Below are positions 8,203-16,974 of a DNA stretch of 64,000 bases, one piece after another (position 1 is the stretch's first letter; each line of letters begins with the position of its first letter). Location: positions 1 to 64,000 of the forward strand of contig NZ_VLKW01000011.1 of assembly GCF_007830495.1 (NCBI RefSeq). Direction: 5' to 3'. Made by a program: the position numbers and the translations under genes. The stretch comes from Pseudoduganella flava. Lineage in GTDB: Bacteria > Pseudomonadota > Gammaproteobacteria > Burkholderiales > Burkholderiaceae_D. Under the pieces are notes generated by a model, which worked only from the letters and a program-made list of their open reading frames with translations, was not told the DNA's origin and searched no databases.

Positions 8203-11139
8203 TCAGGAAGGTTCGCCGCGGCGCCGTGCCGCGGCCAGCGCGACGGCCGCCACCAGCTCGGCCGGCTCGACGGGTTTCGCGATGTGGTCGATGAAGCCGG
8301 CAGCCAAGGTGCGCATGCGGTCTTCCGTGCGGGCAAAGGCCGTCAGCGCGATCGCCGGGACCTTGCCGCCCGCTTCCTGGCCCAACGCGCGCACCTTCGC
8401 CAGCAGCTCGAAGCCATCCATTTCCGGCATGCCGATATCCGACAGCAGTAGGTCTGGTTGCAATTCAGGCAACACGCGCAGCGCATCCGGAGCACTGCCG
8501 GCCGTCGTCACGGTGGCGTTGCAATCTGACAACACTCGTTTGATCAGTTCGCGCGTATCCGGCTCGTCGTCGACCACGAGCACGCGCATGCCGGACAGGT
8601 CGCGCATCCCATGCTCCGCCGCGTCGCGCGGCGTGCCCAGCCGCGCCGGGCGGGCAGGGCGCTCGCCGGGCGGCAGCCGGTCCGCCAGCGGCAGCAGCAC
8701 GGTGAAGGTGGCGCCGCGGCCTTCGCCGGCACTGTCGGCGGACACCGTGCCGCCGTGCTGCTCGACGAGGTGCTTGACGATCGACAGGCCGAGCCCCAGG
8801 CCGCCGTGGCGCCGCGTCGTCGACGCGTCGGCCTGGCGGAAGCGCTCGAACACGTGGGCCAGGAACTCGCGGCCGATGCCGATGCCGGTATCGGCGACGA
8901 CGATCCGCGCCTGCCCGCCGACGGTGTCGATCGCCACGCGCACGGTGCCGTCTTCCTGGGTGAACTTGATGGCGTTCGACAGCAGGTTCCACAGCACCTG
9001 CTGCAGCCGGCCCGGATCGCCGGCGACGGCCCCGCATGGCCGGTAGTCGCGTTCGATGCGGATGTTCTTCGCGGCCGCGGCCGGGCGCACCGTCTCGATC
9101 GCGGCATCGGCCACGGCGGCCGGCGCGACGGCCTGCAGGTCCAGCAGCACCTTGCCGGACATGATGCGGCTCATGTCCAGCAAGTCCTCGATCAATTGCG
9201 CCTGGGCGCGGGCGTTGCGCTCGATCGTCTGCAAGCCTTTCTGCAGGTCGGCCTCGCCGCGGCTGCCGCGGCGCAGCACCTGCGACCAGCCGAGGATGGC
9301 CGTCAGCGGCGTGCGCAGCTCGTGCGACAGCGTGGCCAGGAATTCATCCTTCATCTGGCTGGTGCGCTCGGCCTCGGCGCGGGCGCTGCGCTCGCTGTCG
9401 AGCAGTGCGATGCGTTCCTCGGCCGCCCGGCGCGCCGCCTCGTTCAGGCGCGCGTTGTCGATCGCCACGCCGGCCTGGGCGGCGATGCCGCCGATGATGC
9501 GCTCGGTGCGCTCGCTGAACATGTGCGGTTCCGGGTGGCCGAACAGCAGCGAGCCGATCACGCCGCCATCGCGCGACGTGACGGGCGCGGCCAGGTAGCT
9601 GCGCATCTGCGTGGCATGCCGCGGGTCGAGCGCGGGCACGCATTCAGGGTGGCGCAGCAGGTCGTCGCAGCGCGTCACGCCGCTGCCGTCCAGCGCGTGG
9701 CCGAACAGGGCGGCGGCGCTGGCCCGCGTCAGGTTGCCATATGCCGGCGGCGGCTCGCCGGACAGCGTGTACAACGTCAGCGCATCGGCATCGTCGCGCA
9801 GGTTGTAGAAGAACGCGCCGAAGCGTGCGCCGCTGATGCGGGTCGCGGCATCCGTCACTTCCTGCAGCAGCGGCTGCAGGTCGCGGTGCCGCGCCAGCGC
9901 GTTGCCGGTGCTGTTCAGGAGTTCCAGCACGGCCGTCTCGTCGCGCAGCGCTTCCTGGGCGCGCTTCACCTGGTCGACGTCCGTGCTGGTGCCGAACCAG
10001 CGCAACGTCTGGCCGTCGGCCGCACGCACGGGATTGGCGCGGGTCAGGAACCAGCGGTAGCGGCCATCCGCGCCACGGATCGGGAACTCCATCTCGAACG
10101 GGCTGCCCGTCTCAATCGATTGGCGCCAGCGCTGCGACATCGCCGGGATGCATTCCGGGTCGTAGACCTGGCTCCAGCCGTCGCCCTGCATGTCGTCCGG
10201 GCTCAAGCCCGTATATTCGTACCAGCGGCGGTTGTACCAGATCATGCGGCCGTCGAAGTGGGCGATCCAGGCCAGCTGCGGGATCGCATCGGCCAGCGCG
10301 CGCAATTGCTCCTCGCTGTTCTTCAACGCTTCCTCGGCGGCGCGGCGCGCGCTGATATCCTGCACCATGCCCGTCATGCCCAGCAGCTGGTCGCTGTCGC
10401 CGTAGTTGCCGTGGCCGACGACGGACAGCCAGCAGCGCGTGCCGTCGCTCTTGGCGATGCGGCATTCGATATCGAAGTCGCTGTGCGTCTCGAACGCGTC
10501 GAGGAAGGCGAGGCGGGCGCCGGCGCGGTCCTCCGGCACCATCCTTTCCTGCAAGGCGCCCCACGTGATCGGCGTGTTTTCCGGCAGCTCGAAGATCTCG
10601 GCGGCGCGCCGGCCCAGCGTGACCTGGTCGCTGACGGCATCCCATGTCCAGTCGCCCAGCTTGCCCGCGGCCATCGCCACCTGCAGGCGGTTGCTGTATT
10701 CGCGCAGCGAGCGTTCGTCCATCTTGCGCTTGTGGATGTCCTGCAGCGTGCAGGTCAGCCCTTCGGACGACGGATAGGCGCGCACTTCCAGCCAGCGCTG
10801 GCGCGGCAGGTAGTACAGCTCGAAGCCGACGGCGCGCCGTTCCTCCATCGCCAGGCGGAACTGCGCTTCCAGCACGGTGCCGCACAACTCGGGGAATTCC
10901 TGCCACAGGTTGCGGCCCGCCAGTTCGTCACGCGCGCGCCCGGGCGGGCGCAGCATCTCGCCGGCACGCTGGTTCAGGTAGGTGATGGTCCAGTGTTCGT
11001 CGAACACGGCCAGGCCGTCGGTGATGCTTTCCAGGACCGCGCTCATCCACTCGCGCGACAGGCGCAATTCTTCCTTCGCTTCCAGCATGGAGCGCAGCAG
11101 GTCTGCTTCGGAAGGGGAGCCCCCGGTGGATAGAATCAT
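8203..11139 (-). CDS. multi-PAS/GAF hybrid histidine kinase with C-terminal receiver
   Basis: 978 residues from the Met of MILSTGGS; the frame stays open to 11217 but no other good start is seen. Domain order: PAS (about 28-138), PAS (150-265), PAS (278-392), GAF (405-565), coiled segment, HisKA with His606 in LSHELRTPL, HATPase (N box WNLLSNAIKFTQEDG, DTGIGI, GLGLGLSIV) and receiver with Asp901 in SDIGMPEMDG and Lys in IAKPVE. No transmembrane helix is evident, so it senses cytoplasmic signals. Phosphate would pass from His606 to Asp901 and on to a separate carrier. The PAS-REC gene ends about 120 bp upstream on the same strand and may be its partner. Confidence 0.93.
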   Translation of the reverse strand: MILSTGGSPSEADLLRSMLEAKEELRLSREWMSAVLESITDGLAVFDEHWTITYLNQRAGEMLRPPGRARDELAGRNLWQEFPELCGTVLEAQFRLAMEERRAVGFELYYLPRQRWLEVRAYPSSEGLTCTLQDIHKRKMDERSLREYSNRLQVAMAAGKLGDWTWDAVSDQVTLGRRAAEIFELPENTPITWGALQERMVPEDRAGARLAFLDAFETHSDFDIECRIAKSDGTRCWLSVVGHGNYGDSDQLLGMTGMVQDISARRAAEEALKNSEEQLRALADAIPQLAWIAHFDGRMIWYNRRWYEYTGLSPDDMQGDGWSQVYDPECIPAMSQRWRQSIETGSPFEMEFPIRGADGRYRWFLTRANPVRAADGQTLRWFGTSTDVDQVKRAQEALRDETAVLELLNSTGNALARHRDLQPLLQEVTDAATRISGARFGAFFYNLRDDADALTLYTLSGEPPPAYGNLTRASAAALFGHALDGSGVTRCDDLLRHPECVPALDPRHATQMRSYLAAPVTSRDGGVIGSLLFGHPEPHMFSERTERIIGGIAAQAGVAIDNARLNEAARRAAEERIALLDSERSARAEAERTSQMKDEFLATLSHELRTPLTAILGWSQVLRRGSRGEADLQKGLQTIERNARAQAQLIEDLLDMSRIMSGKVLLDLQAVAPAAVADAAIETVRPAAAAKNIRIERDYRPCGAVAGDPGRLQQVLWNLLSNAIKFTQEDGTVRVAIDTVGGQARIVVADTGIGIGREFLAHVFERFRQADASTTRRHGGLGLGLSIVKHLVEQHGGTVSADSAGEGRGATFTVLLPLADRLPPGERPARPARLGTPRDAAEHGMRDLSGMRVLVVDDEPDTRELIKRVLSDCNATVTTAGSAPDALRVLPELQPDLLLSDIGMPEMDGFELLAKVRALGQEAGGKVPAIALTAFARTEDRMRTLAAGFIDHIAKPVEPAELVAAVALAAARRRGEPS

Positions 11140-11259
11140 GGGATGGTCAGGACGCCAGAACGTAGCGGCGGCCAGTGCGGCCGTCGCTGCCGATTGTAGC
11201 GCCCCGCCGCGGGACACGCTCGCACGGTTGACTGACCCGCAATACCGGCCGGGGCCGGA

Positions 11260-12126
11260 TCAGCGCGCGGGCAGGCGGGCGGCGATCCGGTCGAGGATCG
11301 CCTGCAGCTGTTCGATGTCGTACGGTTTCTGGATCGCCTCGGCGGCGAAGTCGAGCTGCTGCGTCAGCGTGCCGCTGTAGCCGGACGCGAAGATCACCTG
11401 CAGGTCCGGCCAGTTCGCCACGGCCCGGCGTGCCAGTTCGACGCCGGAGATGCCGGGCAGGCTGACGTCGGTGAACAGCACGTCGAAGGGCGTGTCGGCC
11501 TGCGCGGCTTCCAGCTTGTCCAGCGCGTCCTCGGCGGCGGCCACCGCGTCGACTTCGTGGCCGATCGCGCGCAGCATTTCGCAGACAAGGTATTGGGCAT
11601 CGAGATTGTCCTCGACCACGAGCATGCGCAGGCCGCGTGCGGTGGGCGTGGCGACCGTGGCGCTGGGCGGGGCGAGCATGCACAGGATGCCGAGCACGCT
11701 GCCGTCGCCGCCATGCAAGGGCGTGTAGTACAGGTCGAAGCGCTGCTCGCTGACGCCGTCGGCACGCCACATCTGCAGCGCCTGGCCCGGAAAGACCAGC
11801 GCCTCGCCTTGCCAGGCCCGCTCGATGGCGCGCGGGTTCCAGCTCCAGGCGGTCGGCTGCATCGCCGGCACGCGGCCGCCCGGCGGCTGCGTGGGCAGGC
11901 CGGACAGCGTGGCATAGGCATGGTTCAGCAGCAGCACCTGCTGGCGGCCCCACATGATCAGCGTGGGCACCGGCGAATTCAGCATGATGTCGGTGGCCGC
12001 GCGCAATGTCGGCGGCCACCCGTCGGGGCGGCCCACGTCCGTGCGCGACCAGTCGATGTCCGTCAGCGCGGACAGGCTGTTCATCGTCATCGAGTCTGGC
12101 TTGGGTTCGTGTTGAAGAAGGTGCAT
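11260..12126 (-). CDS. PAS-like sensor domain fused to a receiver domain
   Basis: 288 residues from 12126; starts at 12090 or 12084 are also possible and none has a clear ribosome binding site. The N-terminal part (about 25-150) is PAS-like and begins with DWSRTDVGRPDGWPPTLR, closely matching the N-terminus of the kinase encoded at 14145-15869. The C-terminal receiver (about 165-285) has LVVEDN, the acceptor Asp in FTDVSLPGISG and IQKPYD. No DNA-binding or enzymatic output is present, so it may act as a phosphate sink or adaptor for the hybrid kinase encoded just downstream. Confidence 0.85.
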   Translation of the reverse strand: MHLLQHEPKPDSMTMNSLSALTDIDWSRTDVGRPDGWPPTLRAATDIMLNSPVPTLIMWGRQQVLLLNHAYATLSGLPTQPPGGRVPAMQPTAWSWNPRAIERAWQGEALVFPGQALQMWRADGVSEQRFDLYYTPLHGGDGSVLGILCMLAPPSATVATPTARGLRMLVVEDNLDAQYLVCEMLRAIGHEVDAVAAAEDALDKLEAAQADTPFDVLFTDVSLPGISGVELARRAVANWPDLQVIFASGYSGTLTQQLDFAAEAIQKPYDIEQLQAILDRIAARLPAR

Positions 12127-12193
12127 CGTACACCATGCGGGTGAGGGCGGAAGATAAAACTACGCCGATGCCAGCTGCCCCTCGGCGGAGTAC

Positions 12194-12222
12194 TGGACAA
12201 CTGGGAAAGTTCTCCCTATAAT
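12194..12222 (+). promoter_or_regulatory. strong sigma-70 promoter upstream of the tRNA array
   Basis: TGGACA (12194-12199), a 17-bp spacer and a perfect TATAAT (12217-12222). Transcription would start near 12229. A GC hairpin (12230-12255) lies at the very start of the predicted transcript. The first tRNA begins only at 12401, so this promoter would give a leader of about 170 nt. Confidence 0.7.
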
Positions 12223-12316
12223 CTTGCCTCCTTTCGCAACAAACGTAGCGAAGGGAACGGCGGAAAGCAGTACCGTGCGCTCGTTAAGCAAGAAGATTCA
12301 GGATGAAAATTCAAGC

Positions 12317-12345
12317 TTTCCAAGTCGTAATGAATACTGTAGAAT
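12317..12345 (+). promoter_or_regulatory. proximal tRNA promoter
   Basis: TTTCCA (12317-12322), 17-bp spacer, TAGAAT (12340-12345), then a GC-rich discriminator GCCGACTCGCC of the kind found at stringently controlled stable-RNA promoters. The predicted start is about 50 nt upstream of the first tRNA. Confidence 0.6.
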
Positions 12346-12400
12346 GCCGACTCGCCGAACGCTGCGGCAGTAACAAAATGCGGCAACGATGGCGAACAAA

Positions 12401-12477
12401 GCGGCTGTAGCTCAGCTGGATAGAGTACTTGGCTACGAACCAAGGGGTCGTGGGTTCGATTCCTGCCAGCCGCACCA
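12401..12477 (+). tRNA. tRNA-Arg(ACG), copy 1
   Basis: 77 nt including the encoded CCA. The acceptor stem GCGGCTG pairs with CAGCCGC, the D-arm is GCTCAGCTGGATAGAG, the anticodon stem CTTGG/CCAAG surrounds loop CTACGAA with anticodon ACG, and the T-arm has GGTTCGATTCC. The first A of the anticodon would be edited to inosine by TadA to read CGU, CGC and CGA. Confidence 0.97.
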
Positions 12478-12588
12478 AAATTTGTGGCAGGTACACCGGA
12501 AGGTGTGCTTGCGTAGTAAGGCAGTAAGAATAGTAGTGAACAACAGATGTGCGCTCCGTGCGGCATCCGTGGTTATAATGAGTTGTTT

Positions 12589-12665
12589 GCGGCTGTAGCT
12601 CAGCTGGATAGAGTACTTGGCTACGAACCAAGGGGTCGTGGGTTCGATTCCTGCCAGCCGCACCA
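12589..12665 (+). tRNA. tRNA-Arg(ACG), copy 2
   Basis: Identical over all 77 nt to copy 1. The 111-bp spacer from copy 1 is unrelated to the next spacer. A TATAAT at 12574-12579 lies only nine bases upstream and has no good -35, so processing from the common transcript by RNase P is more likely than a separate promoter. Confidence 0.97.
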
Positions 12666-12744
12666 GTTTCACCCGGTCGACGGAAGTCGGTCGTCGTAGT
12701 AGGTAGTAAGCCGCCGGGGTCGCCCGGTGTGCAGCAAGAGTTTT

Positions 12745-12821
12745 GCGGCTGTAGCTCAGCTGGATAGAGTACTTGGCTACGAACCAAGGGGTCGTGGGTT
12801 CGATTCCTGCCAGCCGCACCA
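12745..12821 (+). tRNA. tRNA-Arg(ACG), copy 3
   Basis: Third identical 77-nt copy, 79 bp after copy 2 and directly followed by an intrinsic terminator, so the three form one transcription unit. Confidence 0.97.
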
Positions 12822-12830
12822 AAATTGAAG

Positions 12831-12866
12831 AGGGACCGGGTTGAAAGATCCGGTCCCTTTTTCTTT
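12831..12866 (+). terminator. intrinsic terminator of the tRNA-Arg operon
   Basis: GGGACCGG and CCGGTCCC form an 8-bp GC-rich stem, followed by TTTTTCTTTT. Confidence 0.92.
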
Positions 12867-13005
12867 TCCAGTCTGCTGCCGTGATGCGCCGTGGGATCGC
12901 CACGAATCGCATTTCGCTCGCAAACTGCTCAGCAATCTGATCCTTTGCTTCTTGGCACGCTCGGCGAAATCGCCGATGATTACCGGCACAACAACCGGAG
13001 TGCCA

Positions 13006-14157
13006 ATGCCCATCATCACCACCATCGAAGACCTGCGCGTGCTGGCCCAGCGGCGCGTGCCGCGGATGTTCTACGACTATGCCGATTCCGGTTCGTGGAC
13101 GGAATCCACCTACCGTGCCAACAGCAGCGAGTTCGCGCCGATCAAGTTCCGCCAGCGCGTGGCCGTCGACATGTCGAACCGTACGCTGGCATCGACGATG
13201 GTAGGGCAGGAGGTCGCGATGCCCGTGGCGCTGGCGCCGACCGGGCTGACCGGCATGCAGCATGCCGACGGGGAGATCCTCGCGGCCCGCGCCGCCGAGC
13301 GCTTCGGCGTGCCGTTCACCTTGTCGACGATGAGCATCTGCTCGATCGAGGACGTGGCGGCGCACACGACGAAGCCGTTCTGGTTCCAGCTGTACGTGAT
13401 GAAGGACCGCGATTTCATCGCCCGCCTGATCGAGCGCGCCCGCGCGGCCAACTGCTCGGCGCTCGTGCTGACGCTGGACTTGCAGGTGCTGGGCCAGCGC
13501 CACAAGGACGTGCGCAACGGCCTGTCCGCGCCGCCGCGGCTGACGTTGCCGAACATCGTCAACATGGCGACCAAGCCCCGCTGGTGCCTGGGCATGCTGG
13601 GCACGAAGCGGCGCTACTTCGGCAACATCGTCGGCCACGCGCCGAAGGTGGCGGACATGTCGTCGCTGTCGTCGTGGACGGCGCAGCAGTTCGACCTGAC
13701 CTTGTCGTGGAAGGACGTCGAGTGGGTCAAGCAGCGCTGGGGCGGCAAGCTGATCATCAAGGGCATCCTGGATGCCGAGGATGCGCGCCTGGCGGTGGCC
13801 AGCGGCGCCGATGCGCTGATCGTATCGAACCACGGCGGCCGCCAGCTCGACGGCGCGCAATCGTCGATCGCCGCGCTGCCGGCCATCGCGGACGCCGTCG
13901 GCAGCGACATCGAGGTGCACATGGATGGCGGCATCCGCTCCGGGCAGGACGTGATCAAGGCGCTGGCGCTGGGCGCCAAGGGCGTCTACATCGGCCGCCC
14001 GTTCCTGTACGGGCTGGGGGCGCTGGGCGAGGCGGGCGTGACGCGCTGCCTGGAGATCATCCGCACCGAACTCGATCTGACGATGGCGTTCTGCGGCCTG
14101 CGCGACGTGCGCAAGGTCGACCGGTCGATCCTGCTGCCGGGCAGTTACCCCGTCTGA
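13006..14157 (+). CDS. lldD: FMN-dependent alpha-hydroxy-acid (L-lactate) dehydrogenase
   Basis: 383 residues, close to the usual length of LldD. Family features: N-terminal RVPRMFYDYADSGSWTE with the active-site Tyr, MPVALAPTGLTGM, PFTLSTMSICSIEDVA, FQLYVMKDR, SWKDVEWVKQRWGGKLIIKG with the FMN-binding Lys, the catalytic base His in SNHGGRQLDG, and DGGIRSGQDVIKALALGA near the end. It should oxidise L-lactate or a related 2-hydroxy acid to the 2-oxo acid and pass electrons to quinone at the membrane. CCGGAG (12995-13000) supports the ATG at 13006, although the frame is open from 12841. The lactate specificity is inferred from overall similarity. Its 3' end overlaps the convergent kinase gene by 13 bp. 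Confidence 0.88.
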   Translation: MPIITTIEDLRVLAQRRVPRMFYDYADSGSWTESTYRANSSEFAPIKFRQRVAVDMSNRTLASTMVGQEVAMPVALAPTGLTGMQHADGEILAARAAERFGVPFTLSTMSICSIEDVAAHTTKPFWFQLYVMKDRDFIARLIERARAANCSALVLTLDLQVLGQRHKDVRNGLSAPPRLTLPNIVNMATKPRWCLGMLGTKRRYFGNIVGHAPKVADMSSLSSWTAQQFDLTLSWKDVEWVKQRWGGKLIIKGILDAEDARLAVASGADALIVSNHGGRQLDGAQSSIAALPAIADAVGSDIEVHMDGGIRSGQDVIKALALGAKGVYIGRPFLYGLGALGEAGVTRCLEIIRTELDLTMAFCGLRDVRKVDRSILLPGSYPV

Positions 14158-15869
14158 GCCGCCGGCGCGGCGCGCGGCAGCCGCACGACGATGCGCGTGC
14201 CACGGCCCTCGGCGCCGGGGCCGGCGGCGATCGTCCCGCCATGCAGCGCGACGAGCGTGCGGGCCAGCGCCAGGCCGAGCCCCAGCCCGCCCTGGGCCCT
14301 GTCCGGGCTGCGCGCGCCCTGTACGAACAGGTCGAACACGTGCGGCAGCAGGTCGGCCGGGATGCCCGGGCCATTGTCTTCCACGGCCGCTTCCACATGG
14401 CCGTCGGCGCCGCCCAGGGCCAGCGTGATGCGCCCGCCCTCGGGCGTATAGCGGGCCGCGTTGTTCAACAGGTTCGACAGCACCTGCACGAGGCGCACGC
14501 GGTCGCCGTACACCGGCAGCGGATGCGGCGCCGGCACCACGGTCAGCACGTGGCCGCGGCGGGTGAGGGCGGGCGCGTTCTGCTCCAGCGCCATCGTGGC
14601 GACGTCGCGCAAGTCCAGCTCCTCGTGTTGCAGCACCACCTGGCCGCGCGTGACGCGTGAGACATCCAGCAGGTCGTCCACCAGCGCCTTCATGTGCGCC
14701 GCCTGCCGCACGATGACGCCGCTGGCGCGCGTCACCTGGGCCGGCTCGGCGCTGCCCCGCTGCAGCAGTTCGGCCGCCGTCGTGATCGGCGCCAGCGGGT
14801 TGCGCAGCTCGTGGGCCAGCATCGCCAGGAATTCGTCCTTGCGGCGGTCCGCCGCGCGCAGTGCCTCCTCGGCGCGCACGCGCTGCACGGCGTCCCAGAT
14901 GCGCCCGGCCACGTCTTCCGCCATCGCGCTTTCCGCATCGGTCCAGCGGCGCGGCCTCCGCGCATGCACGTACAGGATCGCCACGCAGCGCCGCTCGCGC
15001 ACCAGCGGCACGGCGAGCACGGCGCCGACGCCGATCGCCGCGTACGCCTGTGCCTGCGCGGCGGTGCGCGGATCGGCCGCCGCATCGTCGACGCGCAGGG
15101 TGCCGCCGGCCAGCAGCAACGCCTTCACGTCCGCGCCGAACGCGGCCAGCGGCAGGCTGGCGCCGGCCAGGCTGACGGCCTCGCCGCTGGTCCAGTCGCG
15201 GCCGATGTGGACGATGTCGGTGGCCTCGTCGTACTCGCCGAAGCCCATGCGGTCGGCGCCCAGGTGCGTGCCCAGCATGCGCGTGGCGCAGCCGATCACG
15301 GCGTCCGCGTCGTCCAGGCCACGCAGCGCGTCGGCCAGCGCGAGGCGGAACGCCAGCCGCTGCCGCGCCATCACGGTGTCGGTCGTGTCGACGAAGGTGA
15401 CCAGCACGCCGCCGACGCCGCCATCGTCGTCCAGCACGGGGCTGTAGGAGAAGTCGAACGAGCGGTCCTCGGGCGCACCCCAGCGCTCGATCGCCACATG
15501 GAAGTCGCTGCCGCCGACGGTGCCGCCGGCCATCACGTCGCGCCACAACGGTTCGACGATGTGCCAGATCTCCGCCCATACCAGCTCGCCCGGTGCGCCC
15601 AGCGCAGCGGGGTGCTTGGCGCCGAACACGGGAATGGCGGCGTCGTTGTAGAAATGGATGTGGCCGGGGCCCCACGCAAGGATCATCGGCACGCGGCACG
15701 CGAGCACCGTCGCCAGCGTGCACGTGAGCGCCCGCGGCCAGCCGTCCGGCGGGCCGAGCGGGGTGGCGCTCCAGTCGTACGCGCGGGTCAGCGCCGGCAT
15801 CGCGGCGCCGAGCGCCGGGGCGCGTTCCTGCTGTGGGTCGAAGGGCCAGGGCATCGATGGACGTCGCAT
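14145..15869 (-). CDS. PAS-GAF sensor histidine kinase
   Basis: 574 residues from 15869; a second ATG at 15854 is possible. No Shine-Dalgarno is seen, but TATGAT (15890-15885) would give a very short leader. The N-terminal PAS-like module (about 30-165) starts DWSATPLGPPDGWPRAL, matching the PAS-REC protein at 11260-12126. A GAF domain follows (about 175-335), then HisKA with His353 in LAHELRNPLA, and HATPase with SNLLNNAARYTPEGG, DNGPGIP and GLGLGLALA. It has no receiver and no membrane segment. It could phosphorylate the receiver of the PAS-REC protein; that pairing is inference from the shared input module. Confidence 0.91.
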   Translation of the reverse strand: MRRPSMPWPFDPQQERAPALGAAMPALTRAYDWSATPLGPPDGWPRALTCTLATVLACRVPMILAWGPGHIHFYNDAAIPVFGAKHPAALGAPGELVWAEIWHIVEPLWRDVMAGGTVGGSDFHVAIERWGAPEDRSFDFSYSPVLDDDGGVGGVLVTFVDTTDTVMARQRLAFRLALADALRGLDDADAVIGCATRMLGTHLGADRMGFGEYDEATDIVHIGRDWTSGEAVSLAGASLPLAAFGADVKALLLAGGTLRVDDAAADPRTAAQAQAYAAIGVGAVLAVPLVRERRCVAILYVHARRPRRWTDAESAMAEDVAGRIWDAVQRVRAEEALRAADRRKDEFLAMLAHELRNPLAPITTAAELLQRGSAEPAQVTRASGVIVRQAAHMKALVDDLLDVSRVTRGQVVLQHEELDLRDVATMALEQNAPALTRRGHVLTVVPAPHPLPVYGDRVRLVQVLSNLLNNAARYTPEGGRITLALGGADGHVEAAVEDNGPGIPADLLPHVFDLFVQGARSPDRAQGGLGLGLALARTLVALHGGTIAAGPGAEGRGTRIVVRLPRAAPAAQTG

Positions 15870-15910
15870 GTTGGCGGAACGGCCATCATACCCCAGCGGG
15901 GGCGCGTTCT

Positions 15911-16777
15911 TTACAGGGCTGCCAGCGCGGCGCGTGTCGCGGCCGCCACGATGTCCTCGCGAGTTTTTGCCTCCAGCGCCGGCTGGTGCATGTAGACGAC
16001 GATGACGATCGGCGCGCGCCCGGGCGGCAACAGGAAGCCGATGTCGTTGGTCACGCCGTAGTTGCCCGTGCCGGTCTTGTCGCCGACGGTCCAGCCGGCC
16101 GGCGCGGCGGCGCGGATGCGACGGTCGCCCGTCGTCGTGCCGATCATCCATTGCTTCAACTGCTCACGCTGCGCGGCCGGCAGCGCATCGCCGGTGACGA
16201 GCTTGCCGAGCGTGCGCGCCATCGCCAGCGGCGACGTCGTATCGCGTTCGTCGCCGGGAATCGCCGTGTTCAGTTCCGTTTCCCAGCGATCGAGCCGGAA
16301 CGTCGGGTCGCCCAGTCCGCGCACCCAGGCCGTCAGCGCGGCCGGGCCGCCCAGCTCCTTCATCAGCGTGTTGGCGGCCGTGTTGTCGCTGACCTGCACG
16401 ACGGCCGTGCACAGTTCGGCCACCGTCATGCCCTGCTCGACGTGCTTTTCCGTGACGGGCGAATACGACACGAGGTCGGCCTTCGCATAGCGCAGCCGCT
16501 TGTCGAGAAAGCCCGGTTCGCGCGCCGCGCGCGCCAGCGCCTGCGCCGCCAGCAGGGCCTTGAACGAACTGCACATCGGGAAGCGTTCGTCCTGGCGGTG
16601 GCCGACGGTCTTGCCGCTGCCGAGATCGAGCGCGCAGACGCCCAGGCGGCCATGCAGATCGCGCTCGATGTCGGCAAGGCCGCCGGCGGCCGGCGCGGCG
16701 AGCAGGTGACGGTGTACGGGGAGGGCAAGCAGCGGGGCGGCCAGCATCAGGCGGCGGCGGGGCAGGGAGATGGTCAT
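15911..16777 (-). CDS. class A serine beta-lactamase
   Basis: 288 residues, and the linear numbering happens to match Ambler numbering. Ser70-x-x-Lys73 is CSSFK, Ser130-Asp131-Asn132 is SDN, Glu166 lies in RWETELN, and Lys234-Thr-Gly is KTG. All catalytic residues are present, so the enzyme should hydrolyse beta-lactams by acyl-enzyme formation in the periplasm. Residue 69 is Cys but residue 238 is Gly, so the disulphide of carbapenemases such as KPC cannot form. The signal peptide SLPRRRLMLAAPLLALP has adjacent arginines and may use the Tat route. No AmpR-type regulator is adjacent. Confidence 0.95.
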   Translation of the reverse strand: MTISLPRRRLMLAAPLLALPVHRHLLAAPAAGGLADIERDLHGRLGVCALDLGSGKTVGHRQDERFPMCSSFKALLAAQALARAAREPGFLDKRLRYAKADLVSYSPVTEKHVEQGMTVAELCTAVVQVSDNTAANTLMKELGGPAALTAWVRGLGDPTFRLDRWETELNTAIPGDERDTTSPLAMARTLGKLVTGDALPAAQREQLKQWMIGTTTGDRRIRAAAPAGWTVGDKTGTGNYGVTNDIGFLLPPGRAPIVIVVYMHQPALEAKTREDIVAAATRAALAAL

Positions 16778-16974
16778 GTGCGTCTTCGCGTGGTTGAGGG
16801 AACGCGCTCATTCTAGGGCGCACTCGCCCGGTATCGCCATGGCGCCCGTCCCACCGGCGCGGGCGTTCGCGTCATGCGGCCGAACCGGCGACCCTCGCCG
16901 CGCAGCGTCAGCAGGCTGCCCGGCGGACCGTCCCGCATTGCCGCCAGCCCGTCGCTGTGGGTGGGGCGGGCCCG

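Noticed and set aside
12574..12579. TATAAT as promoter for the second tRNA
   Set aside because: No -35 at 16-18 bp, and only nine bases separate it from the mature 5' end.
12433..15723. 1096-codon minus-strand open frame across the tRNAs, lldD and a kinase gene
   Set aside because: It reads through three tRNAs (hence repeated identical peptides) and opposite or out of frame with recognised genes.
14145..16151. Longer kinase start reaching into the beta-lactamase gene
   Set aside because: The extra 94 codons are a frame shadow of the beta-lactamase gene and have no domain or start signal.
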